Counted from the first letter of the stretch, positions 9,484 through 20,512 are shown. The stretch: 64,000 nucleotides of DNA from Amphiura filiformis (GCF_039555335.1 NC_092635.1:51542052-51606051), one strand, 5' to 3'. Notes: generated from the sequence alone by a model not told the origin. A program made the numbers and translations.

Positions 9484-11835
9484 CCTCGTCTACCCTTAAC
9501 TGCTTCAAGATGATCCATTCTCCTGTTGGCCCATGGCCAGTAACTGCATATAACATCTTGCCAGAGGAATCACACTCCCATTCACCCCCATTGGTAGTAG
9601 AACAAACACATGAAGAAAGTGGGGGTAGCCATAATATTGCTCACCAGTGTACATGTTGCATGCCTTCTGGGCTAAAGCTAAATACCTACCTGGCAGTCCC
9701 AAGAATGTGCTGTGGAGTGCATTATGGAGAGTGCTGGCTTCATTGTCTTAACTGCTTCAAGATGATCCATTCTCCTGTTGGCCCATGGCCAGTAATGGCA
9801 TATAACATCTTGCCAGAGGAATCGCACTCCCATTGGTAGTAGAACAAACACATGAAGAAAGTGGGGGTAGCCATAATATTGCTCACCACTGTACATGTTG
9901 CATGCTTTCTGGGCTAAAGCTAAATACCTACCTGGCAGTCCCAAGAATGTGCTTTGGAGTGCATTATGGAGAGTGCTGGCTTCATTGTCTTAATTGCTTC
10001 AAGATGATCCATTCTCCTGTTGGCCCATGGCCAGTAACAGCATATAACATCTTGCCAGAGGAATCGCACTCCCATTGGTAGTAGGACAAACACATGAAGA
10101 AAGTGGGGGTAGCCATATTGCTCACCTGTGTACATGTTGCATGCCTTCTGGGCTAAAGCTAAATACCTACCTGGCAGTCCCAAGAATGTGCCTTGGAGTG
10201 CATTATGGAGAGTGCTGGCTTCATTGTCTTAATTGCTTCAAGATGATCCATTCTCCTGTTGGCCCATGGCCAGTAACAGCATATAACATCTTGCCAGAGG
10301 AATCGCACTCCCATTGGTAGTAGGACAAACACATGAAGAAAGTGGGGTAGCCATATTGCTCACCTGTGTACATGTTGCATGCCTTCTGGGCTAAAGCTAA
10401 ATACCTACCTGGCAGTCCCAAGAATGTGCCTTGGAGTGCATTATGGAGAGTGCTGGCTTCATTGTCTTAACTGCTTCAAGATGATCCATTCTCCTGTTGG
10501 CCCATGGCCAGTAATGGCATATAACATCTTGCCAGAGGAATCGCACTCCCATTGGTAGTAGAACAAACACATGAAGAAAGTGGGGGTAGCCATAATATTG
10601 CTCACCACTGTACATGTTGCATGCTTTCTGGGCTAAAGCTAAATACCTACCTGGCAGTCCCAAGAATGTGCTTTGGAGTGCATTATGGAGAGTGCTGGCT
10701 TCATTGTCTTAATTGCTTCAAGATGATCCATTCTCCTGTTGGCCCATGGCCAGTAACGGCATATAACATCTTGCCAGAGGAATCGCACTCCCATTGGTAG
10801 TAGGACAAACACATGAAGAAAGTGGGGGTAGCCATATTGCTCACCAGTGTACATGTTGCATGCCTTCTGGGCTAAAGCTAAATACCTACCTGGCACTCCC
10901 AAGAATGTGGCTTGGAGTGCATTATGGAGAAGGCTGGCTTCATTGTCTTAAATGCTTCAAGATGATCCATTCTCCTGTTGGCCCATGGCCAGTAACGGCA
11001 TATAACATCTTGCCAGAGGAATCGCACTCCCATTGGTAGTAGAACAAACACATGAAGAAAGTGGGGGTAGCCATATTGCTCACCAGTGTACATGTTGCAT
11101 GCCTTCTGGGCTAAACCTAAATACCTACCTGGCAGTCCCAAGAATGTGCCTTGGAGTGCATTATGGAGAGTGCTGGCTTCGTTGTCTTAACTGCTTCAAG
11201 ATGATCCATTCTCCTGTTGGCCCATGGCCAGTAACGGCATATAACATCCTGCCAGAGGTGCTTAACTGCTTCAAGATATCCATTCTCCTGTTGGCCCATG
11301 GTCAGTAACGGCATATAACATCCTGCCAGAGGTGCTTAACTGCTTCAAGATGATCCATTTTCCTGTTGGCCCATGGCCAGTAACGGCATATAACATCCTG
11401 CCAGAGGAATCGCACTCCCATTGGTAGTAGAACATACACATGAAGAAAGTGGGGGTAGCCATATTGCTTACCAGTGTACATGTTGCATGCCTTACTGCTT
11501 CAAAATGATCCATTCTCCTCTCTCGGCCCATGGCCAGTAAAGGCATATAACATGTTGCCAGAGGAATCGCACTCCCATTGGTAGTAGAACAAGCACACGA
11601 AGAAAGTGCGGGTAGCCATATTGTTCACCAGTGTACATGTTGCATGCCTTCTGGGCTAAAGCTAAATACCTACCTGGCAGTCCCAAGAATGTGCCTTGGA
11701 GTGCATTATGGAGAGTGCTGGCTTCATTGTCTTAACTGCTTCAAGATGATCCATTCTCCTGTTGGCCCATGGTCAGTAACGGCATATAACATGTTGCCAG
11801 AGGAATCACACTCCCATTGGTAGTAGAACAAACAC
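9484..11835 (-). repeat. 240-bp tandem array
   Basis: About ten units with a period of 238-252 bp. The anchor TGATCCATTCTCCTGTTGGC occurs at about 9511, 9763, 10005, 10244, 10482, 10724, 10963 and 11202. Shortened partial units follow at 11270-11400, and further copies at about 11506 and 11744. On the minus strand one frame reads ATPTFFMCLFYYQWECDSSG, KMLYAVTGHGPTGEWIILKQ. Another reads GLPGRYLALAQKACNMYTGE. Each frame stops within a unit and none spans the array. It is therefore a satellite-like repeat, or a tandem exon duplication with decay. Partial units at 11270-11400 show unequal exchange within the motif. Confidence 0.85.
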
Positions 11836-12060
11836 ATCATATTCGTTCATCTTTTCCAAAATGCCAAGTGATTTGATTTGTATCATATTCATGTGCTCTC
11901 TTGATTTGTTTTTAAACCTTGCCTGTGCCTGTGTATAGTGTGAACAAAGCTTGGAGGCCTAATGGAGGGTGGCTAAATGTGATGTAATACCTCTGTTCAC
12001 ATGTCTTCCCACAAGAATCTGCTTAACAGTAGCTGTACCATACAACCCCGCTTCTACATG
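11836..12060. other. No recognisable feature
   Basis: Unique sequence between the 240-bp array and the retroelement-like fragments. No gene or repeat signature was seen. Confidence 0.5.
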
Positions 12061-12063
12061 TAT

Positions 12064-12598
12064 CTAACACAGATCTAGACCGCTATTTTCCATATATGAT
12101 CCGATTGATCGAAGCTGAGCCAAGACCATATGGAGTTCTCCAGGGCGAAGAATTATGTGGCTGCAATCATCCCGAACTATTTGAAGTTGTTTGGCATTTG
12201 AAGCAAATCTTCGGCTGGTTTCTATAAAATATGGAAACTTTGATGCCTCTGATAGCGGCGTGTCCTGGTATTGCTGTCTCAATGCTCATGTAAGAGAAAT
12301 GCCCTCCTGTCAGAATGTCCGTTCCCTGCCACTTTTCCTGCAGTACTGGCGATTTAATTTGTCCATAGCCTTGCAGAAAGGTCATAGTTTCCATCAGTGG
12401 AAAATCCAGGGGCAAACCCCAAATAGTAACATTTACCGATTCTTGTCCCAGGTTATCTTTTAGTTCATAATGAATTCCACTTAAGTTTATTCCTGATGTT
12501 TGAAGTCTCTGAGCAGACATAATGTCCGTGGTAACAATTTGATACCCATCCTTTCGGAGGGGAATCGCTGCTTGAGGTTTTGATCCATAGCCACTCAT
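12064..12598 (-). pseudogene. Gag/ORF1-like fragment, copy 1, with broken zinc knuckle
   Basis: The minus-strand ORF from 12598 reads KPQAAIPLRKDGYQIVTTDI, MSAQRLQTSGINLSGIHYEL, KDNLGQESVNVTIWGLPLDF, PLMETMTFLQGYGQIKSPVL, ILTGGHFSYMSIETAIPGHA, and VSIFYRNQPKICFKCQ. The end resembles the run-up to a CCHC zinc knuckle (Y..Q...C..C) in retroelement gag or ORF1 proteins, but only the first two cysteines remain before the frame is lost. In the next frame, RDDCSHIILRPGELHMVLAQ and LRSIGSYMENSGLDL (12064-12170) look like a fragment of another transposase family joined here. Confidence 0.5.
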
Positions 12599-13046
12599 GC
12601 TTCGGTTGGGTCCATGGTTCTCATGAAAGCTGTCATAAGTGCTTGAAACTCCTGATTTCTTCTATCTGTATCTCTCCTCCTCCCCTCTGAACTCTGCTGC
12701 ATAACAGTCTGTATTCCCTGCATTACATTTGATTCCTCCTGTCTGCGTTTGCTAAGTTCTTCTCCTTCTCCATGGCATTGCTTGAAGACACCTCTGATAC
12801 CGCGATGGTTTCGGTGTCTAGGATTAAGTTTGATTCTAAGTCCATAACCGAATATGTGCCAAACTTGGCACTGTACCTGGGTGAGTCGCATCTACCGTCA
12901 CCGGCTCCATGTACTGGGCCTTTCTCTCTTGCTTCTTCCCACAGACCATCCCTATGTTTCACCCATGCTTCATGTACAGCAGGGAGCAGGTAATCTTTCT
13001 GGTGATTATAAAATGCAGACTTCTTGATGAATCCCCGATTCATCAA
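12598..13046 (-). pseudogene. DDE-transposase-like fragment plus coiled-coil tail
   Basis: From 13046 down, the minus strand reads NRGFIKKSAFYNHQKDYLLP, AVHEAWVKHRDGLWEEAREK, GDGRCDSPRYSAKFGTYSVM, DLESNLILDTETIAVSEVSS, NAMEKEK. The GDGRCDSP...AK..TYS.MD motif is one I associate, from memory only, with a DDE-type transposase family of animals. Kolobok is one possibility. A frame change near 12770 leads into EELSKRRQEESNVMQGIQTV and RRRDTDRRNQEFQALMTAFM, a coiled-coil-like stretch ending at a stop just before the gag-like fragment. Confidence 0.45.
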
Positions 13047-13049
13047 ACT

Positions 13050-13742
13050 TGCAAGTTCTGAACCTTTGAGAGAAAGGGCAAAAACAGCAACAAAAAAACA
13101 TGTAGGCCCCTATGGGATCAGTCTTGGGCTAACCAACTGTCTAACTATCTACATGGGGAAAAATCAATTTTGTTTTATCATTTGCAATGGATAATGCTTG
13201 GAATTTCATTTATAGAAGTTCAGAACTTGTATGTACATTGCAATTTGTATCAAAACCTACACTGTATGACTGTGTTGTGTAACCTACATTGTAGCTTCAC
13301 ATTTTCCCGTTCATGATCAACGCAAGTAAATTAGTAAATATAAAATCTTTCAAAGAAAAACATGGAAAATATATCACTATTACGACCTGTCTGACAAGCA
13401 TTTTAGTACTACTAAATGTATGCTTTAATTTCCCATGTTCATTGTACACAAATTCCACATGTTCACAAAACTGCTTTAACAACACAATTCCCAACGCCAT
13501 TGGTCACTGACCCCGATATGCAGCACGATTTATTTGGTCGGATGTAACGGCATGCGAAGAAGCCTCATACGTTGATACAAATGTCAATAATCATTTACTG
13601 TATAAGCAAGGTCCCGAACTGCGTACTATTTGTGATAATGCATGTATTATGTACAGCGTATTTGGCATGACTGAAAACCAAATACTGAAAATAACACCTA
13701 AAAGAAATCAATAAAATATCACACTTTCCTTGTCCCTGAGAG
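13050..13742. other. No recognisable feature
   Basis: AT-rich unique-looking sequence. The opposing short ORFs at 13297-13510 lack any family motif. Confidence 0.45.
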
Positions 13743-14081
13743 TTAAATTATTTTCCAATTCATATGAAGGACTTTCAAGTTATGAAAATTAAGCATTACC
13801 GGTGACTTAATTTGTCCATAGCCTTGCAGAAAGGTCAAAGTTTCCATCAGTGGAAAATCCAGTGGCAAACTCCTAATAGTAACCTTTACCGATTCTTGTC
13901 CCAGGTTATCTTTTAGTTCATAATGAATTCCATAATTTAAGTCTATTCCTGATGTTTGAAGTCTCTGAGCGGACATAAGTCCGTGGTTACAATTTGATAC
14001 CCATCCTTTCGGAGGGGAATCACTGCTCGAGTTTTTGATCCCAGCCACTCGTGATTCGCACACGAGCGTTCGTTGCACCAT
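13743..14081 (-). pseudogene. Gag/ORF1-like fragment, copy 2
   Basis: A second copy of the 12330-12590 segment. Shared minus-strand words are MSAQRLQTSGI, GIHYELKDNLGQESV, LPLDFPLMET and LTFLQGYGQIKSPV. The N-terminal part carries a frameshift (GYQIVTTD is in another frame) and the zinc-knuckle end is missing: the frame leaves homology at SPVMLNF. A duplicated, truncated retroelement relic. Confidence 0.5.
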
Positions 14082-14120
14082 TGATCGTGTGGTTTGGTGA
14101 ACAATGTGTACTTTGATCTT

Positions 14121-14755
14121 TCACCCATTGCTCTTCATCAATGTTCCAGTATCGTTGCTCTGCCATCCATTTTTTGTAGTGTGTGTAGAAACCTGCTGAA
14201 TGAAAGTAAGGGCCAAGAAATCATTTGTTTCCATTTTGGCATATTTGTCCCCCATGCTTATATAGCTTTGCCCAGTTTCAGTCTGGTGTGTCTGGTGAGC
14301 CACCGCTAGCTCATTGATAACACCGTCTGAAAGATCTGGGAACTCCAATGGTTGTCCAACCATGAGTCTGATAACCCCGCTCCAGACCACATCTAGGATC
14401 TGACACTGATACCATGCCTTCATCTGGTTTCACTACAGTGGTGTTCCAAGATGTAGATGGTGTCGTAACCGGACCCCAGCTTACCATAGCTGTCCACAGA
14501 GATACAGCTGTTGGCATCGTAACCGGACCAATAGAAGTCAACTACAAGATTGTAATAAACTAAATGTACACTTTGGTCGTCCTCCATGGACCTCTGAGGC
14601 ACTATTTCATCATCAATATTTCTCTCTGTAAAATCATGATTGTACATGGTGACCAAATGCTGCTCAATTTCCCTTGCTGTCACTCTATAACACTCCAACT
14701 GTGATGTGTCATTACCTGGTTTGATGAGTCCGGTGACTGTCCACCCAAAAGTCAT
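14121..14755 (-). pseudogene. Fragment with YDAN motif and KYAKMETND motif
   Basis: Two minus-strand frames. From 14755: ECYRVTAREIEQHLVTMYNH, QSVHLVYYNLVVDFYWSGYD, then ANSCISVDSYGKLGSG. From 14423: PLEFPDLSDGVINELAVAHQ and YISMGDKYAKMETNDFLAL. The YWSGYDAN stretch loosely echoes WYYGYDAD of the 160-bp array. GDKYAKMETNDFLAL is a paralogue of RDKYAKMETNNFLAL at 20860. No function is recognised. Confidence 0.4.
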
Positions 14756-15049
14756 ACATGCACATGGACCTCCGCTTTCACTGTGTACTATTTCCCATGG
14801 CTCTAAGGCTTAATGAAAATTATTCCCAATCAAAATACTAACATCTCCATCACAAAATACCTTAGCTTTACATCGTATTAAAATTTATTAAAACTTAATT
14901 ACAATAATATACAATTTATTAACAACTTTAAAAAACATGATAATTGCAGAAATGTCAGCAGACCAAAGTGGCAAGATATTTATGTAACTAAACATGTCTT
15001 TTTTTGAAGGAGTTCAAGTTATTTTTTGCACATAGAAGCTCCTGGTTCG

Positions 15050-15200
15050 CTGGCTTATCTTTTCTTAATTCATCTAGACACTACCTTGGTAGCAACAAAG
15101 ATCGCTGTTGCCGATGTTCTCCAATAATCTAGTTGGATGGTCGTTTGTTCATTTATCGCATTTGCTGCGCATTTGGATAACTTATCTAAATGTGATGTTA
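15050..15200 (-). pseudogene. Distal part of an ORF interrupted by the OTU transposon
   Basis: Reading down from the left target duplication, the minus strand gives TSHLDKLSKCAANAI, NEQTTIQLDYWRTSATAIFV, ATKVVSR then a stop at about 15065. A GTAGTG donor is possible after ATK. This continues, in frame and without loss, the ORF that ends at 20759 (RRFIKEDVLPL) once the 15207-20752 element and one AGGGTA are removed. Confidence 0.6.
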
Positions 15201-15206
15201 AGGGTA
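15201..15206. other. Left target-site duplication AGGGTA
   Basis: Six bases AGGGTA precede TGTGACGCC and recur at 20753-20758 after GGCGTCACA. Confidence 0.8.
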
Positions 15207-15404
15207 TGTGACGCCACTAAACTGTAACCTAACACTAAACTATAACTTTTACACTTTAGTGTTAGTTTTATCAATACCGCCCACACCACCACTAAAGTGT
15301 ATTATATTGTACCACATAGGGTCTTGTAAATTTATTCCACACAACTATATTCAATGGTGTAATCCAGCTATGCACAATAACAAATCTACATGCAGTAGTC
15401 AGTA

Positions 15405-15806
15405 GTCGTGCATGTGTTCGTGTCCGGGGGTACTCAAGTTTGGTTTTGGTAGGGACGTGCGCTGAGAATTTGAAAGTGGACCCATAAATATACCAATTTT
15501 TCAAGAAATTTGGACCCATTGATATACCAAAAGTCAAAATTTTTGGCCGAATTTAACCCAAATTGTCTTAGTTTTTACAAATTTTCCCAAAATTTTGAAA
15601 ATTTTGGCTTGATTAAGGAAAAATTGGGCTATTTTCCGAAAAAAATTAGAAAATTTTGAAAAAAGGACCCATTCATATACCAAAATAGGCTTTGAAAAAG
15701 GGGTCATTGATATACCAGGAGGCTGAAAATGCTACCCATATTTGCGGCACGTCCCCATATGGTCATTTGTACTGAGTACCCCCCCCCCGGGGTTCGTGCA
15801 TGCGTA
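15405..15806. mobile_element. MITE with GGGGGTACTCA-type inverted ends
   Basis: The left end GTTCGTGTCCGGGGGTACTC and the right end GAGTACCCCCCCCCGGGGTT are inverted copies, and GGGACGTGC/GCACGTCCC is inverted just inside. The interior repeats GACCCATTxATATACCA several times. It lies inside the OTU transposon. Confidence 0.6.
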
Positions 15807-15951
15807 ACAAACTACCAGCAGGGTGACGACCAGTTCAGGGGCGCATGGCATGACTTTACATTTTTCTCTGATGATTTTGAAGATAGGCCTAGTGAGTGAT
15901 TTCAAAATTGAACAAAATCGCGGCGAACGGCCCTACAAAAATAATAATACT

Positions 15952-15956
15952 AACAC

Positions 15957-16039
<83 letters not shown>

Positions 16040-16045
16040 GGCCTA
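15952..16045. repeat. (AAT)n microsatellite
   Basis: About 90 bp of AAT repeats interrupted by ACT and by AGGCCT. The plus-strand poly-Asn and poly-Ile ORFs are artefacts. Confidence 0.95.
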
Positions 16046-16659
16046 ATAATAATAATAATAATGAGAATACCGGTAGGCCCAAATGATAATGAGCATAGAT
16101 ATCTGTTAATAAGAATAAATTATTTGCCTACTAATCATAATCGGAGAAGGTGAGAAGAAATAATATAAGAAAGAAACTTGCCGATAATCGACATTTTTTA
16201 ATTTTAATTTTAGAAACTTTGCCTATTGAAGCTAAAATGCCGGCCGAAATATCGGGTGTGCAAAAAATTAGTAGGCCTACTTTGTAGGTGGCCAAAATAT
16301 GAGTTTGGTCAGCCTACATACAACATGGGGGTGATTTTATAGACACTCCCACAAAATTATTGGAGTCGAAACTTTTTTGACCCCCTTCCATGTGGCCCAT
16401 TTAATAACTGGGCCATATGGAAGAACCCCAGGGGAAGAACAGGGGAATACTTAAATTTTCCCCTGAATATGGACCCAGTATAAAGAAGAAATAAACAAAC
16501 AAACAAACAAACAAACTTGAAACTTTTGACCCCTTTTAAACATACAAAACTTTTTGACCCCCCCCCCTCCCTTCCAAGAGGTTAAAAAACAACTGCTTCC
16601 ATCTGTGCAGTAGCAAACTCAATAACAATTAGGCCTATATGCCTGCATGTTTATTTATT

Positions 16660-17410
16660 TATTAGGAAAGAAGGGAGAAAGGAAAGAAGGAAGGTATAGA
16701 AAGGAAAGAAGGAAGAAAGCTAGGAAGGAAAGAAAGAAGGAAGGATAGATAGAAGCAATGTAAGAAGGAAGGAAAGAAAGAAGGAAAGAAGAAAGGAAAA
16801 AGAAACGAAAGAAGGAAGGAAGGAAGGAAAGGAGGAATAAAAGAAGAAAGAAAGAAAGAAAGAAAGAGAAAGAAAGAGAAGGAGAGAAGGAAGCAAGGTA
16901 GGAAGGAAAGAAAGAAGGAACGAAAGTATTGAAAGAAAAGAGGAAGGAAAGAAGTAATTAAAGAAAGGAAGGAGAGAAGGAAGGAAGGATAGAAGGAATT
17001 AAAGAAAGAAGGAAGCAAGGTAAGAAGGAAGGAAAGAAAGAAGGAATGAAAGAAAGAAAGTATAGAAGAAAGCAAGGTAAGAAGGAAGGAAAGAAAGGAA
17101 GAAAATAAACAAGGAAAGAGGGAAGGAAAGAAAGAAGGAAAGAAAGAAGGAAGGAATTAAAGGAAGGAAAGAAAGAAGGAAGGATAGAAGGAAGGAAAGA
17201 AGGAAGCAAGGGAAGTAGGAAGAAAAAAAGAAGAGAGGAAAGAAGGAAGGAAGGAAAAAGGAAGGAAAGAAAGGAGGAAAGAGGATGGAAAGAAGGAAGA
17301 TAAAAAGGAAGAAGGAAAGAAAAAAACGAAAGAAAGAAAAGAAGGAAGGAAAGAAGGGTGGAAAAAAGGAATAAAGTAAGGAAAAGGAAGGAAATTAAGG
17401 AAAGAAACTG
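16660..17410. repeat. 750-bp polypurine tract (GGAA/GAAA)n
   Basis: Almost pure A/G on the plus strand, with GGAAGGAAAGAAAG-type repeats. The Phe/Ser/Leu-rich minus ORFs are artefacts of low complexity. Mirror-symmetric purine tracts of this size can form triplex DNA. An (AAAC)n run precedes it at about 16495-16515. Confidence 0.95.
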
Positions 17411-17447
17411 TATGATAATCCACCAATCTTCACGTTTTGACTTCTGG

Positions 17448-17630
17448 CAGTGGCGTAGCGTGGGTCATCACATGGGGGGGGCGGGCACCGACCATGATTG
17501 GGGCACCAGGTCTGATGGCGGGGGGGGCCCAAGCCGATTTTTGACAATTTTTCTAGCTATGGGATTTTTTACTTGAAAATTCCAGATCGATGGGGGGAGG
17601 GGAGCGTGCCCCTATGACGCTACGCCGCTG
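17448..17630. mobile_element. hAT-type MITE, 183 bp, target duplication ACTTCTGG
   Basis: Ends CAGTGGCGTAGCGT and ACGCTACGCCGCTG are inverted. The flanks are ACTTCTGG at 17440-17447 and 17631-17638. An 8-bp duplication with CAG-starting inverted ends is the hAT signature. It is nested within the OTU transposon and is therefore younger. Confidence 0.85.
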
Positions 17631-18027
17631 ACTTCTGGTGACCCCTGAAATGACTGTGACATTGAAAAAATACCATATTTTTTTCAAGTAGAAGCACTAG
17701 TTTCATGAGAATCCAACCATTTTTACAAATTTGACCTAAAATTACCCCTGGTGACCTTCGAATTATCAACACCCCACTCATACCCTCTCCCTTGAACTTC
17801 GTCTACCCTACCCCACTTCACCACTTACCCACCCATCCCCAACCACACCCTTATACCCCTTACCCCACCCACCCCACCAACATGGTTCAGGCGAACAAAA
17901 TAAAAGCAGGGCATGTATAAAACACGCTAAAATCAAAATAATTATGATAACAATGAAGTTTTATTTACAGCTTTACATGGATATAACAGAAACTTATTGG
18001 GAATTCACATGTCTGTGGTGTGAAGGT

Positions 18028-18328
18028 CCTAGGAAACACAAAACGTTTGACAGAAAATGTTCACATGTTGGGATATAAAGGGCATAAAACGTTTAAATAA
18101 CATTCAAAAACATTTGATAAATTTGCTGCAAAATAGTCGTCATAATAGAACATAACATTATTTTGAAATATTTTGTCAACACTTGAATGACATTGTTATA
18201 ATGTTTTTGCAGCAAATTTCCAAAAATGTTTTTGAATGTTACTGAATAGTTATACCCTTTATGTACCCTTTACATAACTTAACTCGACATTTAAACGTTT
18301 TCTATAAAACGTGTTGTGTTTGCTGGGT
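18028..18328. mobile_element. MITE of the CCCAGCAAACACAAA family, copy 1
   Basis: Right end TTGTGTTTGCTGGG and left end CCTAGGAAACACAAAACG are imperfect inverted repeats. The interior carries AAAACGTTTAAATAACATTC and its inverse, and TTTTTGCAGCAAATTT. A second copy with a TA target site lies at 58213-58610. Confidence 0.6.
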
Positions 18329-18800
18329 TAATAACGATTACACATAAGCCACCGTCACTAAAATTATCAAGAACCAATTCCATAATTATTACTGAATGAT
18401 GAAATACCTAAACATACTTCAAATCAATTTGTTTAAAACCATATTGATTGATTTTTTGTTTCAAAATAGTACTACCTTTTGTTTAAAAGCTTTTTGGTCA
18501 ATACTGTATACATGTGACAAATAAGAGTCCAAGTTGGTCTTTACATTTCTAAGTTTCACTACAAAAACCTCAATTATATAAAACCTCAATGACATAAAAA
18601 CCTCAATTACATAAAACCTCAATTACATTATGCATGCTTTAAACGCTTATATTATGCATGATTGGATGTAATACTTATGCACCGAATGTACTCTTCATTA
18701 AGTGAACATGGGTGCATTCGGCCAAAATATTTTCCTTTTTCCCTTGAAGAGCTCTCTGACCGATATAAGAGAGTCACCGTGCATGGTCATCTATGACATC

Positions 18801-20033
18801 TCACTTCTCTTCGTTTTCTTTCCATTCTTGCAACAGTATTTCCCGAAAACGTCCAAATTGTTCAGCGTCTTCAAGAGTAGGATATAAAAATGAATCTAGG
18901 ACCGTGTTTGCAACGTCCTTTAAAATGTGCAATTTACGATTCTTGAACAGCCAATAGATAACAACTATGTCTATGTACAAAATTGTTCTGCCTGTTTCGC
19001 GCTCTGATTTGCGATATTCATCGAGAAACCGACAATACTCGTCCATTTCATCAGGACTAAGGCAATAATGCCCATTTGCAATCTTAACTGCACTGCCAAA
19101 CTTCTCTTCATACAGAAAAGCCCAGTATCGTGAATGGTTGCTGAAACCCAACAATGTGGATGAATTATCCAAGTTGGTGTCCCTTATATAATCTGTGTTA
19201 TACGATCCATCAATAGGGACATCCATGGAGGCTATGATGTCGCTTCTTGACATAGATGGTACTCTCTCCATCATGTCCAAAATTCGCTGCTCTGGTTGAC
19301 CCTTCTGCTGCCTTTTTGATGTTTTTGCATGGGTGTCTTCCCGTTTTCTCTTTCGCTGACCCTGTGTTGAAGTTTCTAAACTGTAATAGTGATTTTCATG
19401 CAGATGTCCAAGTAGTAATGTGGGCGTATTAGGGGAAGAATCAGAACTTGGGGAAATTATGGCAACTGGTGAATTTTGTAAGCTGGGGATAATTGAAATA
19501 TCGACGTTATATCTATTTGCAGCTGCCACTAAAATCAGATGATCACCCCAATTGCCATCTCTTGTCATGTACTGTATGTAGGCATTCCATGATGGGGAGT
19601 CAATAAAATTTTGAATTTGTGCCGTACCGACAGACAGAAACTGGTTTTCCTGCAGCCAACTAACCAATTCAGCCCTTACTTGTATGTGCGATAAATCGGC
19701 AACATGTGCAAGTCTTAATTGGTCAGCCAGTGCATGGAACATACAGTTTCCATCTGCCGGTGTACGTGGCTCCCGGTATTGAAGACCAGCATCTGCAATG
19801 TTGTAATCCAAGTTTTCATGGTTGTTTGAAGTTCCTTTAGAGTGGTCACTTAACATGCTTAAAAAACTTTTCATGTCTCTTAATTTTGAGACATTATATC
19901 GCTTTGGTGCTCTTTTGTCCTTTCGTTTCTTTACCTCCGTTTGCCGCTTTTTTTTCCTCTTCTCTGGTGAGCGACGTAATTTCACCCACCGACACCTTGG
20001 CTGTAACAGTTTTTCCGTCTTCATCGTACTCAA
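18801..20033 (-). CDS. OTU-domain cysteine protease (transposon-encoded)
   Basis: A 410-residue open frame. Residues 1-55 are Lys/Arg-rich (nuclear-localisation-like). An OTU domain follows at about residues 85-220, with catalytic Cys97 in TPADGNCMFHALADQL, the GNWGDHLILVAAANRYNVDI segment (160-179), and catalytic His215 in LHENHYYSLE. Residues 246-410 form an unrecognised domain (RYWAFLYEEKFGSAVKI, CLSPDEMDEYCRFLDEY). The family normally cleaves ubiquitin from substrates. Transposon-borne OTU domains are known, though their role is unsettled. Upstream it overlaps an integrase-tail-like ORF by 140 bases in another frame. The first in-frame Met at 20033 lies inside that overlap, so the natural protein may be a fusion. 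The catalytic residues look intact. Confidence 0.8.
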   Translation of the reverse strand: MSTMKTEKLLQPRCRWVKLRRSPEKRKKKRQTEVKKRKDKRAPKRYNVSKLRDMKSFLSMLSDHSKGTSNNHENLDYNIADAGLQYREPRTPADGNCMFHALADQLRLAHVADLSHIQVRAELVSWLQENQFLSVGTAQIQNFIDSPSWNAYIQYMTRDGNWGDHLILVAAANRYNVDISIIPSLQNSPVAIISPSSDSSPNTPTLLLGHLHENHYYSLETSTQGQRKRKREDTHAKTSKRQQKGQPEQRILDMMERVPSMSRSDIIASMDVPIDGSYNTDYIRDTNLDNSSTLLGFSNHSRYWAFLYEEKFGSAVKIANGHYCLSPDEMDEYCRFLDEYRKSERETGRTILYIDIVVIYWLFKNRKLHILKDVANTVLDSFLYPTLEDAEQFGRFREILLQEWKENEEK

Positions 20034-20328
20034 CCTTATATCTATAAGTGTCCCTGTATGCTTCTACTATCGTTGCCAGGTGCACGAGAGGTTTTCCCAA
20101 TGTTTTTCCACCTCTCTTAATACCACCTGGCGTTTTGGTCTTAACAAAAACCTTCTCACCTATAAAGTACATACATGGTGGGTTCTTTTGCACGTTCTTT
20201 TTAATCATTATATTTGCCTCCTTCTCCGATTTGGTAAGGGCCTTACTTCGTATCTTGTTGACGTTGTGATTGTGAAACTCCAGATCATTGATGGGGGGAA
20301 GGTTTTTTCCTTCAGTTAAAATTAGCAC
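19894..20328 (-). CDS. Integrase C-terminal-like ORF, probable N-terminal part of the OTU protein
   Basis: 144 residues. The core reads HNHNVNKIRSKALTKSEKEA, CMYFIGEKVFVKTKTPGGIK, GGKTLGKPLVHLATIVEAYR, DTYRYKVEYDEDGKTVTAKV. The pattern of a basic helix, then G.KV.VK, then a small beta-barrel resembles the tail of retroelement-type integrases. The C-terminal residues (EEEKKAANGG) come from an A8 run. One base fewer in that run would lead into the OTU frame. No upstream catalytic core is visible above 20328, where sequence becomes AT-rich. The element copy is therefore truncated or the core lies in an undetected exon. Confidence 0.5.
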   Translation of the reverse strand: MLILTEGKNLPPINDLEFHNHNVNKIRSKALTKSEKEANIMIKKNVQKNPPCMYFIGEKVFVKTKTPGGIKRGGKTLGKPLVHLATIVEAYRDTYRYKVEYDEDGKTVTAKVSVGEITSLTREEEKKAANGGKETKGQKSTKAI

Positions 20329-20462
20329 TACGTAGTAGTTTTCTGCTTTTCCAGCAGTAGGCCTAAAGTAAATCTTAAAGTTTTTTGAAGAAAAAATCTA
20401 ACTAGGGTTACTAGGCATATGCAGAACTTTATATAAACATGATAAAACTCACACGTTATCGC

Positions 20463-20512
20463 ACCCCCCCCCCCCACACACACACACACACACACCCCCA
20501 CACACCCACACA
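20463..20512. repeat. Poly-C / CA microsatellite
   Basis: A run of C followed by CACACA repeats, within the right part of the OTU transposon. Confidence 0.9.

Noticed and set aside
15823..16153. Poly-Asn and poly-Ile ORFs
   Set aside because: Artefacts of the AAT microsatellite.
16662..17426. Long Phe/Ser/Leu-rich minus ORFs
   Set aside because: Translation of the polypurine tract; low complexity only.
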